NCBI RefSeq assembly: GCF_011064285.1
Contig: NZ_CP049331.1
Coordinates: 1,426,001-1,490,000 of the forward strand
Direction of reading: 5' to 3'
DNA: 64,000 bases
Source of the DNA: Vibrio ziniensis
GTDB taxonomy: Bacteria; Pseudomonadota; Gammaproteobacteria; Enterobacterales; Vibrionaceae
Both the position numbers and the translations under genes were made by a program. The notes under the pieces were generated by a model, which was given only the letters and a program-made list of their open reading frames with translations, was not told where the DNA came from and did not search any database. Below, in pieces: positions 34,305 through 43,273 of this stretch (position 1 is the stretch's first letter; each line of letters begins with the position of its first letter).

Positions 34305-35198
34305 CTACAAAATGCATTTCTGAACCTCTTTAATCAGCCATTGAACGCTGTCTTGGCTATCGTATAGCTGATGAGTAAAAATACTCAGCGATAGTTCAGG
34401 AGTGCCTTCTGGCAACTCTACAATCCTTACTGGCAGCATTTTGCACAGTTCTGTCGCGATTCTAAGGGGAACACACATTAAATTGTTGGTATTTGATATT
34501 ACACGGCCACCCACAGCATAGCTTTGAACAATCATCGAAATATGTCGCGCTTGATGTTGTTCCAGTAGCCATCGGTCAATCGGATCGGCACCAGAGTTGA
34601 TTAACGGCAAGTGAACCTGAGGCGTTTCAAGAAAAGCTTTAAATGTCAGTTTGTTGGGAAGAGGATTGTCGTTAGCAACGATGCCAACGTATGGGTCGGT
34701 TAGCCAATGATAGCGATGGTAATAACGAGGCATCGATTGTAATTGATCTACACCTAAAGTTAGGTCGATACGCCCTTGCTCTACTCGCTCCATCTGCATA
34801 TTTTCAGACAGAATTTCAATAGCAATTCTGACGTTTGGCGCACTCTCTTCCAATGCTTTTCCTAGTCTTGGTAAAGCATAAAATTCAAAGTAATCAATGG
34901 CGCCGATATAAAAGGTTTTTGCATCCACGCTCGGATTAAAAGGCTTAGTTTTGGCTAATGCCATGTCGATCGAAGATAGCCCTTTTTGGATGTCCGGAAG
35001 CAGCATTTGTACCAGTGGAGTGGGTTCCATACCTGTACGAGTTTTGACGAAAAGTGGGTTGTCAAAACGGTCTCTCATCTTAGACAAAACGTGGCTTGCG
35101 GCAGATTGGCTCATAAACATTTTCTGAGCCGCTTTTGATAAGTTTCTTTCTTTTTCCAGTACGACTAACAATCGCAGTTGGTTGATGTCCATATCCAT
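34305..35198 (-). CDS. LysR-family regulator, probably of the agmatine operon
   Basis: 297 residues. Helix-turn-helix near residues 6-63 (NLSKAAQKMFMSQSAASHVL) and LysR effector domain with FYIGAIDYFEFYALPRL near residue 97. Divergent from aguB with about 105 bp between the starts, so it most likely controls the agmatine genes. The effector could be agmatine or N-carbamoylputrescine, by inference from position only. Confidence 0.9.
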   Translation of the reverse strand: MDMDINQLRLLVVLEKERNLSKAAQKMFMSQSAASHVLSKMRDRFDNPLFVKTRTGMEPTPLVQMLLPDIQKGLSSIDMALAKTKPFNPSVDAKTFYIGAIDYFEFYALPRLGKALEESAPNVRIAIEILSENMQMERVEQGRIDLTLGVDQLQSMPRYYHRYHWLTDPYVGIVANDNPLPNKLTFKAFLETPQVHLPLINSGADPIDRWLLEQHQARHISMIVQSYAVGGRVISNTNNLMCVPLRIATELCKMLPVRIVELPEGTPELSLSIFTHQLYDSQDSVQWLIKEVQKCIL

Positions 35199-35304
35199 AG
35201 GTTATCGAAATTCCTCATATGAAAATAAAAATATTGCATTTCAATAATAACCACATAACCGTTAAAAATATCAACAGATTTTGACTACAAATTAAGGGAA
35301 TAAA

Positions 35305-36186
35305 ATGAGAAAAGTCACTGTTGCCGCGACTCAGATGTCATGTTCGTGGAATGTTGAAGAAAACGTAGCTAAAGCTGAACAGCTTGTACGCGAAGCTGCT
35401 GCGCAAGGAGCACAAGTCATTCTTTTACAAGAACTATTTGAAACTCCGTACTTCTGTATTGAAATCAGTGAGGGCTACCATAAGTTGGCTTCTACACTGG
35501 AAGAAAACGATACTTTCAAAAGGCTTACTGCGTTAGCAAAAGAACTGCAAGTTGTTTTGCCATTTAGCTGGTTTGAAAGAGCAGGGAACGTCAAGTTCAA
35601 CTCCGTTGCCGTGATTGATGCCGACGGCTCACTGTTGGGTGTATATCGCAAAACTCATATTCCAGATAGCGATGGCTACCTAGAAAAATACTACTTCAGC
35701 CCAGGTGATACTGGCTTCAAAGTGTGGGATACACGCTATGGTCGCATTGGTATTGGAATTTGCTGGGATCAATGGTTCCCTGAAACTGCGAGAAGTATGG
35801 CGCTGCAAGGCGCGGAACTGCTGTTTTATCCAACGGCGATTGGTAGCGAGCCTAGCCAGCCACAATTAGATTCACAACCAGCATGGCAAAACGCGATGCA
35901 AGGCCATGCGGCTTCTAACATTATGCCCGTTATTGCTTCCAACCGAATTGGTCGCGAGCAAGCACAAACCCGCGATTTGGAAATCAACTTCTTTGGTTCA
36001 TCTTTCATTGCTAATTACAACGGTGAAATTCTGGCAAAAGCCGATCGTGAGACTCAAGGCATTCTTATTCATGAATTCGATCTCGACGAAATTGCATTCC
36101 AACGTAGCGCATGGGGGCTGTTCAGAGATCGACGCCCAGACCAATACAAACACCTTTTAACACTGGATGGGCAACTAAAGGACTAA
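35305..36186 (+). CDS. aguB: N-carbamoylputrescine amidase
   Basis: 293 residues of the nitrilase superfamily. The catalytic triad is visible: Glu in LLQELFETPYFC (residue 43), Lys in YRKTHIPD near residue 117, Cys in GIGICWDQWFPETARS near residue 153. The FETPYFC and DQYKHLLTLDG segments are typical of AguB. It splits N-carbamoylputrescine into putrescine, CO2 and ammonia, the second step of agmatine degradation, in the cytoplasm. First gene of the agu operon; the permease follows after 4 bp. Confidence 0.95.
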   Translation: MRKVTVAATQMSCSWNVEENVAKAEQLVREAAAQGAQVILLQELFETPYFCIEISEGYHKLASTLEENDTFKRLTALAKELQVVLPFSWFERAGNVKFNSVAVIDADGSLLGVYRKTHIPDSDGYLEKYYFSPGDTGFKVWDTRYGRIGIGICWDQWFPETARSMALQGAELLFYPTAIGSEPSQPQLDSQPAWQNAMQGHAASNIMPVIASNRIGREQAQTRDLEINFFGSSFIANYNGEILAKADRETQGILIHEFDLDEIAFQRSAWGLFRDRRPDQYKHLLTLDGQLKD

Positions 36187-36190
36187 TGTC

Positions 36191-37582
36191 ATGGAAGACA
36201 AAAAAATGGGCGTGACGCCTCTAGCTCTGTTCAGCTTATGTGCGGTGTTAGTGGTGGATACGTTAACGGCATCAGCGTCAATTGGTGTCAGCTCGCTAGG
36301 ATGGTGGGCGCTAATGTTGGTGGTATTCGTACTTCCATATGGATTGATTACTTCTGAACTCAGTTCTGCTTATCCGGGCGAAGGTGGTATCTACGACTGG
36401 GTGAAACGTGCTTTTGGTCCGCGTTGGGCTATTCGCACTACATGGTTCTACTGGATTAACGTTGGCTTGTGGACGCCAGCGGTATACATCCTTTTCGCGG
36501 GTACATTTGCCGAGCTGTTTGCGCCTGATCTTTCATTGTTTGCTCAAGTGATCATGTGCGTTGCTCTGACTTGGCTAACCGTTTGGGTTTGCAACATTTC
36601 CGTTGATATTGGCGTTTGGGTAACTAACTTCTGCGCCGTATTAAAGGTAATCATCATTTCTGTGTTAGGTATTGGTGGATTCATCTATGCCGCAAAAAAT
36701 GGTGTTGCCAACGAATTCACTTTTGAAGCTGTGTTGCCATCTTTCGATTCTGGCGTCGCCTTTCTTCCTGCTTTGGTCTTCAACCTAATGGGCTTTGAGC
36801 TTGTGGCTACCATGACTAAAGAGATGAAAGACGTTAAGCAAATGCCAAAAGTCGTATTTCTGGCAATGACGGTAACGGCTCTGCTTTATGTACTTGGTAC
36901 GTTAGGCATTCTGATGGCACTACCTGTGGAAGAGGTCGGCCTGGTTGCAGGCATCGTCGATACGTTGAAAGTCTTGTTTGGTGATGGTGCATTCGGTCAG
37001 TTCATGACTTACGCACTGGGCATTGTGACTTTGATTACCTTCATCGGAAACATGGTGAGTTGGACAATGGGTTCAAGCCGCGCTGCTGCTGAATCTGCAC
37101 GTGATGGTGAACTTCCTGCTGCATTAGGCAAAACTTCAAGCCGTTACTCAACACCGGTAGGGGCGAATGTAGGTACAGGGTTGGTATCCACCGCGGTAAT
37201 CGTAGTGTATGCGCTCTTTGCAAGCAGTAATGATGAACTGTTCTGGTCTATCTTTGCGTTCTCAAGCTGCGTGTTCTTAGTGCCATATCTATTTATGTTC
37301 CCAGCGTACTTAAAACTTCGCGTGTCAGATGCTGATCGTTTACGTCCTTTTAAGGCTCCGGGCAACATGGCCACACAAACGGCTATGACGGTGATATGTT
37401 TCTTCATCATTCTTCAGGCTGTCGTGCTGTTCATCTTCCCTGATGTGATTTTCGGATCAGTGGATTGGCAATATACCGCGCCAGTTTTAGCGGGTGTTAT
37501 CGTAACGGTTGTGATTGGTGAGCTTTTACTGAAGCGTGCGCATTCTCAAACTGAATCATCGGATGTGAGAGGTATAGCATGA
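36191..37582 (+). CDS. APC-family amino acid/polyamine permease, probably agmatine-related
   Basis: 463 residues with about twelve membrane segments. SSAYPGEGGIYDWVKRAFG near residue 57 is the APC signature in the first transport repeat. It starts 4 bp after aguB and its last four bases overlap aguA (ATGA), so all three genes are translationally coupled. Context points to agmatine import or agmatine/putrescine exchange. The sequence alone does not prove the substrate. Confidence 0.88.
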   Translation: MEDKKMGVTPLALFSLCAVLVVDTLTASASIGVSSLGWWALMLVVFVLPYGLITSELSSAYPGEGGIYDWVKRAFGPRWAIRTTWFYWINVGLWTPAVYILFAGTFAELFAPDLSLFAQVIMCVALTWLTVWVCNISVDIGVWVTNFCAVLKVIIISVLGIGGFIYAAKNGVANEFTFEAVLPSFDSGVAFLPALVFNLMGFELVATMTKEMKDVKQMPKVVFLAMTVTALLYVLGTLGILMALPVEEVGLVAGIVDTLKVLFGDGAFGQFMTYALGIVTLITFIGNMVSWTMGSSRAAAESARDGELPAALGKTSSRYSTPVGANVGTGLVSTAVIVVYALFASSNDELFWSIFAFSSCVFLVPYLFMFPAYLKLRVSDADRLRPFKAPGNMATQTAMTVICFFIILQAVVLFIFPDVIFGSVDWQYTAPVLAGVIVTVVIGELLLKRAHSQTESSDVRGIA

Positions 37583-38673
37583 GTAAAACATTAGAAGGCT
37601 TACCTAAAGATCTTGGCTTTCACATGCCTGGTGAACACGAACCGCAAAGTGAAGTGTGGATGGCATGGCCGGTACGCAGTGACAACTGGCGATTTAGCGG
37701 CAAGCTAGCTCAGCAAGCATTTGTCGAGGTTGCCACTGCGATTTCAAAGGCTACACCCGTCGTGATGTTGGTTGCTCGAGAACAATACTCCAATGCACGA
37801 GCTCAGTTGCCTGATCACATCAAAGTGGTGGAAATGTCATACAACGATTGCTGGATGCGCGACATTGGAGCAACTTATGTTGTGAATAGTGAAGGGCAAC
37901 GAGCAGGTGTTGACTGGCATTTTAATGCATGGGGTGGCTTGGTTGATGGTCTCTATTTCCCTTGGGATTTGGATGATGCCGTAGCCGATAAAATGGTGAA
38001 CTTGACTGGTGATAACCTATTTAAAGCGCCTCTGGTATTAGAGGGTGGCTCTATTCATAGTGATGGTGAGGGAACCATTTACACCACTGAAGAGTGTTTA
38101 CTTCATCCAAGTCGTAACCCTGATTTGTCTAAACAAGAGATTGAAGCATTGTTGCTGGATTATCTCGGTGCTGAGAAAGTCATATGGCTGCCAAACGGTT
38201 TATACAATGACGAAACCAACGGACATGTGGATAACATCATGCACGTAGTGAAAGCTGGTGAAGTCGCTCTAACTTGGTGTGACGACGTGAATGATCCTCA
38301 ATATAAAATCAGTCGTAAGGCTTACGATGTGCTCAGCACGCAACTTGATGCTAAAGGACGAACTATCAAGGTGCATAAGTTGCCGATGCCAGGTCCACTG
38401 TACATTGAAGAGCATGAAGCTTTTGGTATCGATCAAAGTGAAGGAATGGAGCGTGAAGCCGGAGAGCGTCTAGCGGCGTCCTATGCAAACTTCCTCATTA
38501 CCAATAGCAGAATTGTGTTTCCTTTATTGGATGCCAGTTACGATCTGCTTGCCAAAGCCGTGTTACAAGAAGCGTTTCCGAATCATGAAGTGGTTGGCGT
38601 AAATGCTCGAGAAATACTGCTAGGTGGGGGTAATATTCACTGTATTACTCAGCAGGTTCCAAGTCTGATTTAA
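37579..38673 (+). CDS. aguA: Agmatine deiminase
   Basis: 364 residues, the family length. Guanidino-group-modifying fold: CWMRDIGATYVVN near residue 92 (Asp), ETNGHVDNIMHVV near residue 212 (His), and the catalytic Cys in GGGNIHCITQQ at about residue 357. It converts agmatine to N-carbamoylputrescine and ammonia, feeding AguB. Last gene of the operon, with a strong terminator 33 bp later. The aguB-first gene order is fine for coupled function. Confidence 0.96.
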   Translation: MSKTLEGLPKDLGFHMPGEHEPQSEVWMAWPVRSDNWRFSGKLAQQAFVEVATAISKATPVVMLVAREQYSNARAQLPDHIKVVEMSYNDCWMRDIGATYVVNSEGQRAGVDWHFNAWGGLVDGLYFPWDLDDAVADKMVNLTGDNLFKAPLVLEGGSIHSDGEGTIYTTEECLLHPSRNPDLSKQEIEALLLDYLGAEKVIWLPNGLYNDETNGHVDNIMHVVKAGEVALTWCDDVNDPQYKISRKAYDVLSTQLDAKGRTIKVHKLPMPGPLYIEEHEAFGIDQSEGMEREAGERLAASYANFLITNSRIVFPLLDASYDLLAKAVLQEAFPNHEVVGVNAREILLGGGNIHCITQQVPSLI

Positions 38674-38706
38674 AACCAGATTAAGATTTCAGACGAAACC
38701 ACACTG

Positions 38707-38752
38707 CGCACTAAAGTGATGATAACTTGCATTGCTTTGGTGCGTTTTTTTT
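38707..38752 (+). terminator. Rho-independent terminator of the agu operon
   Basis: Ten-bp stem with one wobble pair (CGCACTAAAG / CTTTGGTGCG), an 18-nt loop, then eight T. It separates the agmatine operon from the guanidine operon. Confidence 0.85.
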
Positions 38753-38904
38753 AGGCGTTTTAATTTAAATCCTTTTAAAACATGCAATTATAAGTTGGCA
38801 TGGTCATTGCCTGAGTTAGTTCAACATTACAAATGTTAAAGCAATTAGTTGCGATGAGCATAACTGAGTGAAACACCACAACTAATCACAATTTGATTAA
38901 ATAG

Positions 38905-38996
38905 ACATCTAGGGTTCCGGCTGCAACGCAGTGTCTGGTCCGAGAGTTGTCAACCTCTTATGAGGTCACACGGCGGGACAAAAGCCCGGGAGGCCA
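38905..38996 (+). promoter_or_regulatory. Guanidine-I (ykkC) riboswitch
   Basis: All conserved blocks of the ykkC guanidine-I aptamer are present in order: TCTAGGGTTCCG (38909-38920), TGGTCCGAGAG (about 38936-38946), a short hairpin ACCTCTTATGAGGT (38953-38966), then ACACGGCGGGACAAAAGCCC (38968-38987) and GGGAGG. It lies in the leader of the ABC-transporter/carboxylase operon, about 65 bp before the binding-protein start. Guanidine binding should switch the operon on. A 7-bp stem (AACCAAT / ATTGGTT, 38996-39012) follows the aptamer and may belong to the expression platform. No T-run follows it, so control of translation or a different pairing is possible. Confidence 0.95.
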
Positions 38997-39062
38997 ACCA
39001 ATTTCATTGGTTATGCTCTCGCGTTAATGTTTTTAAAAGTGACTCACATTGGAGGTGATCCT

Positions 39063-40139
39063 ATGAAACCAACCTTTAAACACTCCCTAACCGCATTAGC
39101 GTTGTCTGCTAGCGTACTAGCTACTCCTTTTATTTCTCAATCAGTTCAGGCTGAAGAAAAGTCGGAATTTACCGTCGCTTGGTCAATTTATGCAGGCTGG
39201 ATGCCATGGGATTATGCTGCTTACTCTGGCATTATGGATAAATGGGCGGAAAAATACGGTATTAAGGTCAACATCGTACAGGTGAATGACTATGTAGAAT
39301 CCATCAACCAGTACACAGCGGGTCAATTTGACGCAACAGTAATGACCAATATGGATGCTTTGACTATTCCTGCTGCTAGTGGAGTGGATTCAACCGCACT
39401 GATTGTTGGTGACTTCTCTGACGGTAACGATGGTATCGTCCTTAAAGGTGCCAAATCTCTGAAAGATGTCAAAGGGCAGAACATCAACCTTGTTGAATTG
39501 AGCGTTTCTCACTACCTAATGGCCCGTGCTCTTGAAAGTGTAGGTTTGTCTGAGAAAGATGTAAATGTTGTCAACACTTCTGATGCCGATATCGTAGCGG
39601 CATTCAGCACAAAAGATGTGACTTCAGTGGTGACTTGGAACCCATTGTTAAGTGAAATTACCGCTCAGCCAAATACTTCTCTGGTTTTTGACTCTTCAAA
39701 AATTCCCGGTGAAATCATCGACCTGATGATTGCTAACACCGAAACCTTACAAGACAACCCTAAACTGGGTAAGGCTCTTACCGGAGCATGGTATGAAATC
39801 ATGGGCATCATGACATCAAAATCAAAAGCCGATGAAGCGAAAAGTTACATGGCTAAACAGTCTGGTACTGACTTAGCAGGTTATAACCAGCAACTCGCCG
39901 CAACGTTTATGTACTACAAACCCTCAGACGCGGTGACTTTTACCAATGGTGCAGATTTGAAAGAGACCATGAAAAAAGTTGCTGAATTCTCTTTTGATCA
40001 TGGCTTGTTGGGTGAAGGTGCGCCAGATGCGGGTTTCATTGGTATTGAAACCCCTTCAGGTGTTTACGGTAATGCAGACAACATCAAACTGCGTTTTACG
40101 GCTGATTACATGGATATGGCAGCTAAAGGCGAGCTTTAA
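39063..40139 (+). CDS. ABC transporter periplasmic substrate-binding protein (guanidine/urea operon)
   Basis: 358 residues from ATG 39063, preceded by the strong ribosome site GGAGGTGATCCT; an upstream Met in frame has none. Signal peptide about residues 1-30 (ending SVQAEE). The body is a NitT/TauT-type type-2 periplasmic binding fold, with FTVAWSIYAGWMPWDYA at the start of the mature chain. It is the first gene after the guanidine-I riboswitch, so it probably binds guanidine or a related nitrogen compound such as urea in the periplasm. Its own permease and ATPase follow directly. Confidence 0.9.
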   Translation: MKPTFKHSLTALALSASVLATPFISQSVQAEEKSEFTVAWSIYAGWMPWDYAAYSGIMDKWAEKYGIKVNIVQVNDYVESINQYTAGQFDATVMTNMDALTIPAASGVDSTALIVGDFSDGNDGIVLKGAKSLKDVKGQNINLVELSVSHYLMARALESVGLSEKDVNVVNTSDADIVAAFSTKDVTSVVTWNPLLSEITAQPNTSLVFDSSKIPGEIIDLMIANTETLQDNPKLGKALTGAWYEIMGIMTSKSKADEAKSYMAKQSGTDLAGYNQQLAATFMYYKPSDAVTFTNGADLKETMKKVAEFSFDHGLLGEGAPDAGFIGIETPSGVYGNADNIKLRFTADYMDMAAKGEL

Positions 40140-40192
40140 TCTACGGTGAAAACCACCCATAGCGTTATTAGCCAAAGTGAATTGGAGAAACT

Positions 40193-41014
40193 ATGAGTAA
40201 ACTCATCAACCGCCACCCATCTCGATATGGACGATTGATGTTGGGAGTGCTGCCATTTGCGATATTAATTGCGTTGTATGTGGTCGCTTCCGATGCCCGA
40301 TTAGCGATCAACCCAGCCGATAAACTGTTACCAGCATTTAGCAGCTTTTTCGAAGCAATTGATCGTATGGCGTTTACTCCCAGTAAACGGTCTGGCGAGT
40401 ATCTGCTATGGGTTGACACCTGGGCGAGTCTTCAACGCTTAATGTGGGGTGTTGGTCTGAGTGCATTAGTCGGTTTGTCGATTGGCATTGCCAATGGAAT
40501 GCTACCTTTGGTGCGCTCTACCTTGTCACCTGTTGTAACCGCGATTTCGTTAATTCCACCAATGGCTATCCTGCCAATACTGTTCATCACCTTTGGTTTG
40601 GGTGAGTTGTCTAAAGTGGTGCTTATTTTTATTGGTATCTGCCCGATCATCGTAAGGGACATACAACTGAAAGCCGCATCCTTACCTCAAGAGCAGTTGA
40701 TCAAAGCTCAGACATTAGGCGGCAATAGCTGGCAGATCATTCTGCGAGTTGTACTTCCACAAATTGTTCCACGATTGATTGAAGCCATTCGCCTAACTCT
40801 GGGCAGTGCATGGCTGTTTCTTATCGCAGCGGAAGCCATTGTTGCAACTGAAGGTTTGGGATATCGAATCTTTCTGGTTCGTCGTTACATGTCGATGGAT
40901 GTGATTCTTCCTTACGTTTTATGGATCACCATATTGGCTTACACCATGGATTGGTTGCTAAAGCAGTTATCGCTAAAACTTAGCCCTTGGTATCACCAGA
41001 GTCAGGGAGAATAA
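40193..41014 (+). CDS. ABC transporter permease (guanidine/urea operon)
   Basis: 273 residues, about six membrane segments, with the EAA loop near residues 165-182 (LIKAQTLGGNSWQIILRVVL) that docks the ATPase. SsuC/TauC-type permease. Ribosome site TTGGAG. The ATPase gene starts 1 bp after its stop, so they are co-translated. Confidence 0.92.
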   Translation: MSKLINRHPSRYGRLMLGVLPFAILIALYVVASDARLAINPADKLLPAFSSFFEAIDRMAFTPSKRSGEYLLWVDTWASLQRLMWGVGLSALVGLSIGIANGMLPLVRSTLSPVVTAISLIPPMAILPILFITFGLGELSKVVLIFIGICPIIVRDIQLKAASLPQEQLIKAQTLGGNSWQIILRVVLPQIVPRLIEAIRLTLGSAWLFLIAAEAIVATEGLGYRIFLVRRYMSMDVILPYVLWITILAYTMDWLLKQLSLKLSPWYHQSQGE

Positions 41015-41015
41015 G

Positions 41016-41795
41016 ATGGAAAAGCCAATTATCGAAGTGAAACAGGTGTGGAAAGAGTATGGCGATAACATCGTACTTGAGCATCTCAACCTTAAAGTGT
41101 TACCGGGTGATTTCGTCAGTATTGTCGGAGCATCTGGATGTGGCAAAACGACTTTCCTCAATATGCTTTTAGGCACTGAGCAGCCTTCACGAGGACAGAT
41201 TTTGCTCGATGGAGAAGCGCTTTCAGCTGAGCCAGGTGTAGAGCGTGGCATTGTGTTCCAGAAATACTCTGTATTTCCTCATTTGACGGCTTTGGAAAAC
41301 GTGATGCTTGGGCATGAATTTGTTCATGGCGATCTCAGTTCAAAACTCCTCGGTCGCTCTTTTGGTGCTAGTAAGCAGCAAGCCAAGCAACAAGCGCAGG
41401 CGATGTTGAAAGAAGTGGGGTTGAGTGACGCTCAGAATAAATACCCACATGAGCTTTCCGGCGGTATGCGTCAGCGTTTGTCTATTGCTCAGGCTTTGAT
41501 TAAAAAGCCCCGCATCTTACTTCTTGACGAACCTTTCGGCGCACTAGATCCGGGTATTCGCAAAGATATGCATGCGTTAGTTAAGAAGCTGTGGAGCGAA
41601 CAGAAACTAACAGTATTTATGATTACACACGACTTGAGCGAAGGCTTCCATTTAGGCAACCGCCTTTGGGTGTTTGACCACACCCGCGTAGATGAACAAG
41701 CCCCAGAACGTTTTGGCGCTCGAGTTACGTTTGATATTGCACTTGATAAGAAAGAACAAGTAAGTGCAGTAAAACAGCAACTTCAAGTTGCTTAG
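41016..41795 (+). CDS. ABC transporter ATP-binding protein (guanidine/urea operon)
   Basis: 259 residues. Walker A GASGCGKTT near residue 38, signature LSGGMRQRL near residue 148, Walker B ILLLDEPFGALD near residue 167, and H-loop ITHDLSEGF near residue 205, all intact. SsuB/TauB-type subunit that powers the importer. Followed by a DUF1989 gene after 9 bp with a TAGGAGA ribosome site. Confidence 0.94.
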   Translation: MEKPIIEVKQVWKEYGDNIVLEHLNLKVLPGDFVSIVGASGCGKTTFLNMLLGTEQPSRGQILLDGEALSAEPGVERGIVFQKYSVFPHLTALENVMLGHEFVHGDLSSKLLGRSFGASKQQAKQQAQAMLKEVGLSDAQNKYPHELSGGMRQRLSIAQALIKKPRILLLDEPFGALDPGIRKDMHALVKKLWSEQKLTVFMITHDLSEGFHLGNRLWVFDHTRVDEQAPERFGARVTFDIALDKKEQVSAVKQQLQVA

Positions 41796-41804
41796 GAGAA
41801 TAGG

Positions 41805-42536
41805 ATGTCCGATACCAACTCAATTTTTACTGATGTGATTCCCGGTGCGGCGCACTGGTCGATGACGATGAAAAAAGGCACAGTCCTCAAGCTTAAAGAC
41901 TTAGAGGGCGGCGCCAATGTCAGCATGCTTTTTTACAATCCAACTAACCTGCTAGAGCGTTATAACGCGCCGGATACATTGAAGTGTCAGCATACGTTTA
42001 AGCTTACTACCGGACACTGTCTGTATTCAGACATGGGGCATGTGTTCTGCTCAATTGTTCGTGATGATACAGGTTGGATAGATACCGTTTGTGGTGTCGC
42101 CAACAAACAAAAAGTGACCGATAAATGGGGCGCTCGTGACTATCAGGCAGACCGAAATCAATGGAAGCAAAATGGTTATGATGCGCTGCTAGTTGAAGTA
42201 GCTAAGTATGGATTGGGCAAACGTGATTTAGCGGCGAATCTTAATCTGTTTAGTGCGGTAAAAACCAATGAAGTTGGTGATATGGCTTTTGCCGAACAAC
42301 ACAGCAAAGCAGGGGACTGTATTGAACTTCGCTTCGAAATGGACACTTTAGTTGTCTTCACTACTTGTCCGCATCCAATGAATCCAGCCAAAGATTACCC
42401 ATTTAAGCCGGTTGAGTTTTCTGTTTATGAAGCTGAACCCTTAGCGGCGGATGACCCTTGTTTAACATCGCGCGAAGAGAATGGACGTGGTTTCGAAAAC
42501 AACCGCCGTTTCCATGCTGCGTGTAGCCATCACTAA
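41805..42536 (+). CDS. Urea-carboxylase-associated protein (DUF1989), larger subunit; carboxyguanidine deiminase type
   Basis: 243 residues, related to the next gene. DUF1989 proteins beside such carboxylases were first tied to urea use and later shown, in related bacteria, to form a heteromeric carboxyguanidine deiminase (CgdAB). Potential metal or active-site residues sit in [23 protein letters not shown] (residues 68-84), and [11 protein letters not shown] near residue 185. Placement between transporter and carboxylase, under a guanidine riboswitch, fits conversion of carboxyguanidine to allophanate. I cannot tell which of CgdA or CgdB it is. Confidence 0.88.
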   Translation: MSDTNSIFTDVIPGAAHWSMTMKKGTVLKLKDLEGGANVSMLFYNPTNLLERYNAPDTLKCQHTFKLTTGHCLYSDMGHVFCSIVRDDTGWIDTVCGVANKQKVTDKWGARDYQADRNQWKQNGYDALLVEVAKYGLGKRDLAANLNLFSAVKTNEVGDMAFAEQHSKAGDCIELRFEMDTLVVFTTCPHPMNPAKDYPFKPVEFSVYEAEPLAADDPCLTSREENGRGFENNRRFHAACSHH

Positions 42537-42546
42537 GGAGAGAATC

Positions 42547-43194
42547 ATGATTGTAGAAAGTAGTTTACAGGCTGATCAGGCCGTTAGACGCGATATCGTG
42601 CTTGCAGGTGATTACTACATGAAAGTCGTTAAGAAAGGTCAGACGGTGCGTATTTTGGACCTTGAGGGCAATCAGGCAGCAGACACGTTGTTTTATAACG
42701 CCAATGATCCGGGTGAGCGCTACAGTGCGATTGATACCATTCGTGAGCAGGGCAATGTTTACCTCACAGCAGGAACCAAGATTCTTTCTGATCAGGGCAA
42801 TATTATGCTCGAGATCGTGGCTGATACCTGTGGTCGCCATGACACATTAGGTGGCGCTTGTGCAACGGAAAGTAATACGGTTCGTTACGCGATTGAAAAG
42901 AAATGTATGCACGCCTGTCGTGATAGCTGGTTACTTGCGGTTGCAGAGAATGACCAGTACGGAATGAGTAAGCGTGATATCACCCATAACATCAATTTCT
43001 TTATGAATGTTCCAATTACCGCAGATGGTGGATTGACGTTTGAAGATGGTATCAGTGGTGCAGGGAAGTATGTCGAGCTGAAAGCTGAGATGGACGTGAT
43101 TGTTCTGATTTCTAATTGCCCTCAATTGAATAACCCATGTAATGCCTACAACCCGACACCGGTTGAAGTACTGGTGTGGGATACAGCGGCTTAA
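42547..43194 (+). CDS. Urea-carboxylase-associated protein (DUF1989), smaller subunit; carboxyguanidine deiminase type
   Basis: 215 residues from ATG 42547, with AAGGAGAG just before it, ten bases past the previous gene. Shared core with the larger subunit: [19 protein letters not shown] near residue 36, [17 protein letters not shown] near residue 96, and [12 protein letters not shown] near residue 195. The two probably assemble into one deiminase. The gene is followed, before the carboxylase gene, by a guanidine-II riboswitch motif. Confidence 0.88.
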   Translation: MIVESSLQADQAVRRDIVLAGDYYMKVVKKGQTVRILDLEGNQAADTLFYNANDPGERYSAIDTIREQGNVYLTAGTKILSDQGNIMLEIVADTCGRHDTLGGACATESNTVRYAIEKKCMHACRDSWLLAVAENDQYGMSKRDITHNINFFMNVPITADGGLTFEDGISGAGKYVELKAEMDVIVLISNCPQLNNPCNAYNPTPVEVLVWDTAA

Positions 43195-43208
43195 TCGCTC
43201 TAATGAGT

Positions 43209-43256
43209 CGGGGACGACCCCATTCAAGGCTCAAAAGGATCAACGGGACGGCCCGC
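43209..43256 (+). promoter_or_regulatory. Guanidine-II (mini-ykkC) riboswitch inside the operon
   Basis: Two small hairpins with the ACGR tetraloops that define this class: GGGG-ACGA-CCCC (43210-43221) and CGGG-ACGG-CCCG (43244-43255), joined by a 22-nt linker. Both stems are perfect. It fills the gap between the smaller DUF1989 gene and the carboxylase gene and ends 18 bp before the carboxylase ATG, as expected for control of translation initiation. The weak ribosome site TTGGA (43263-43266 region) lies just after the second hairpin. The motif is short, but two matched ACGR hairpins in a guanidine operon are unlikely by chance. Confidence 0.88.
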
Positions 43257-43273
43257 AAAATTTGGATTTGCTT

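Noticed and set aside
39063-41795. ABC transporter of the guanidine operon as a taurine or sulfonate importer
   Set aside because: The proteins resemble TauABC/SsuABC in fold, but the riboswitch and the downstream nitrogen genes make a nitrogen compound far more likely.
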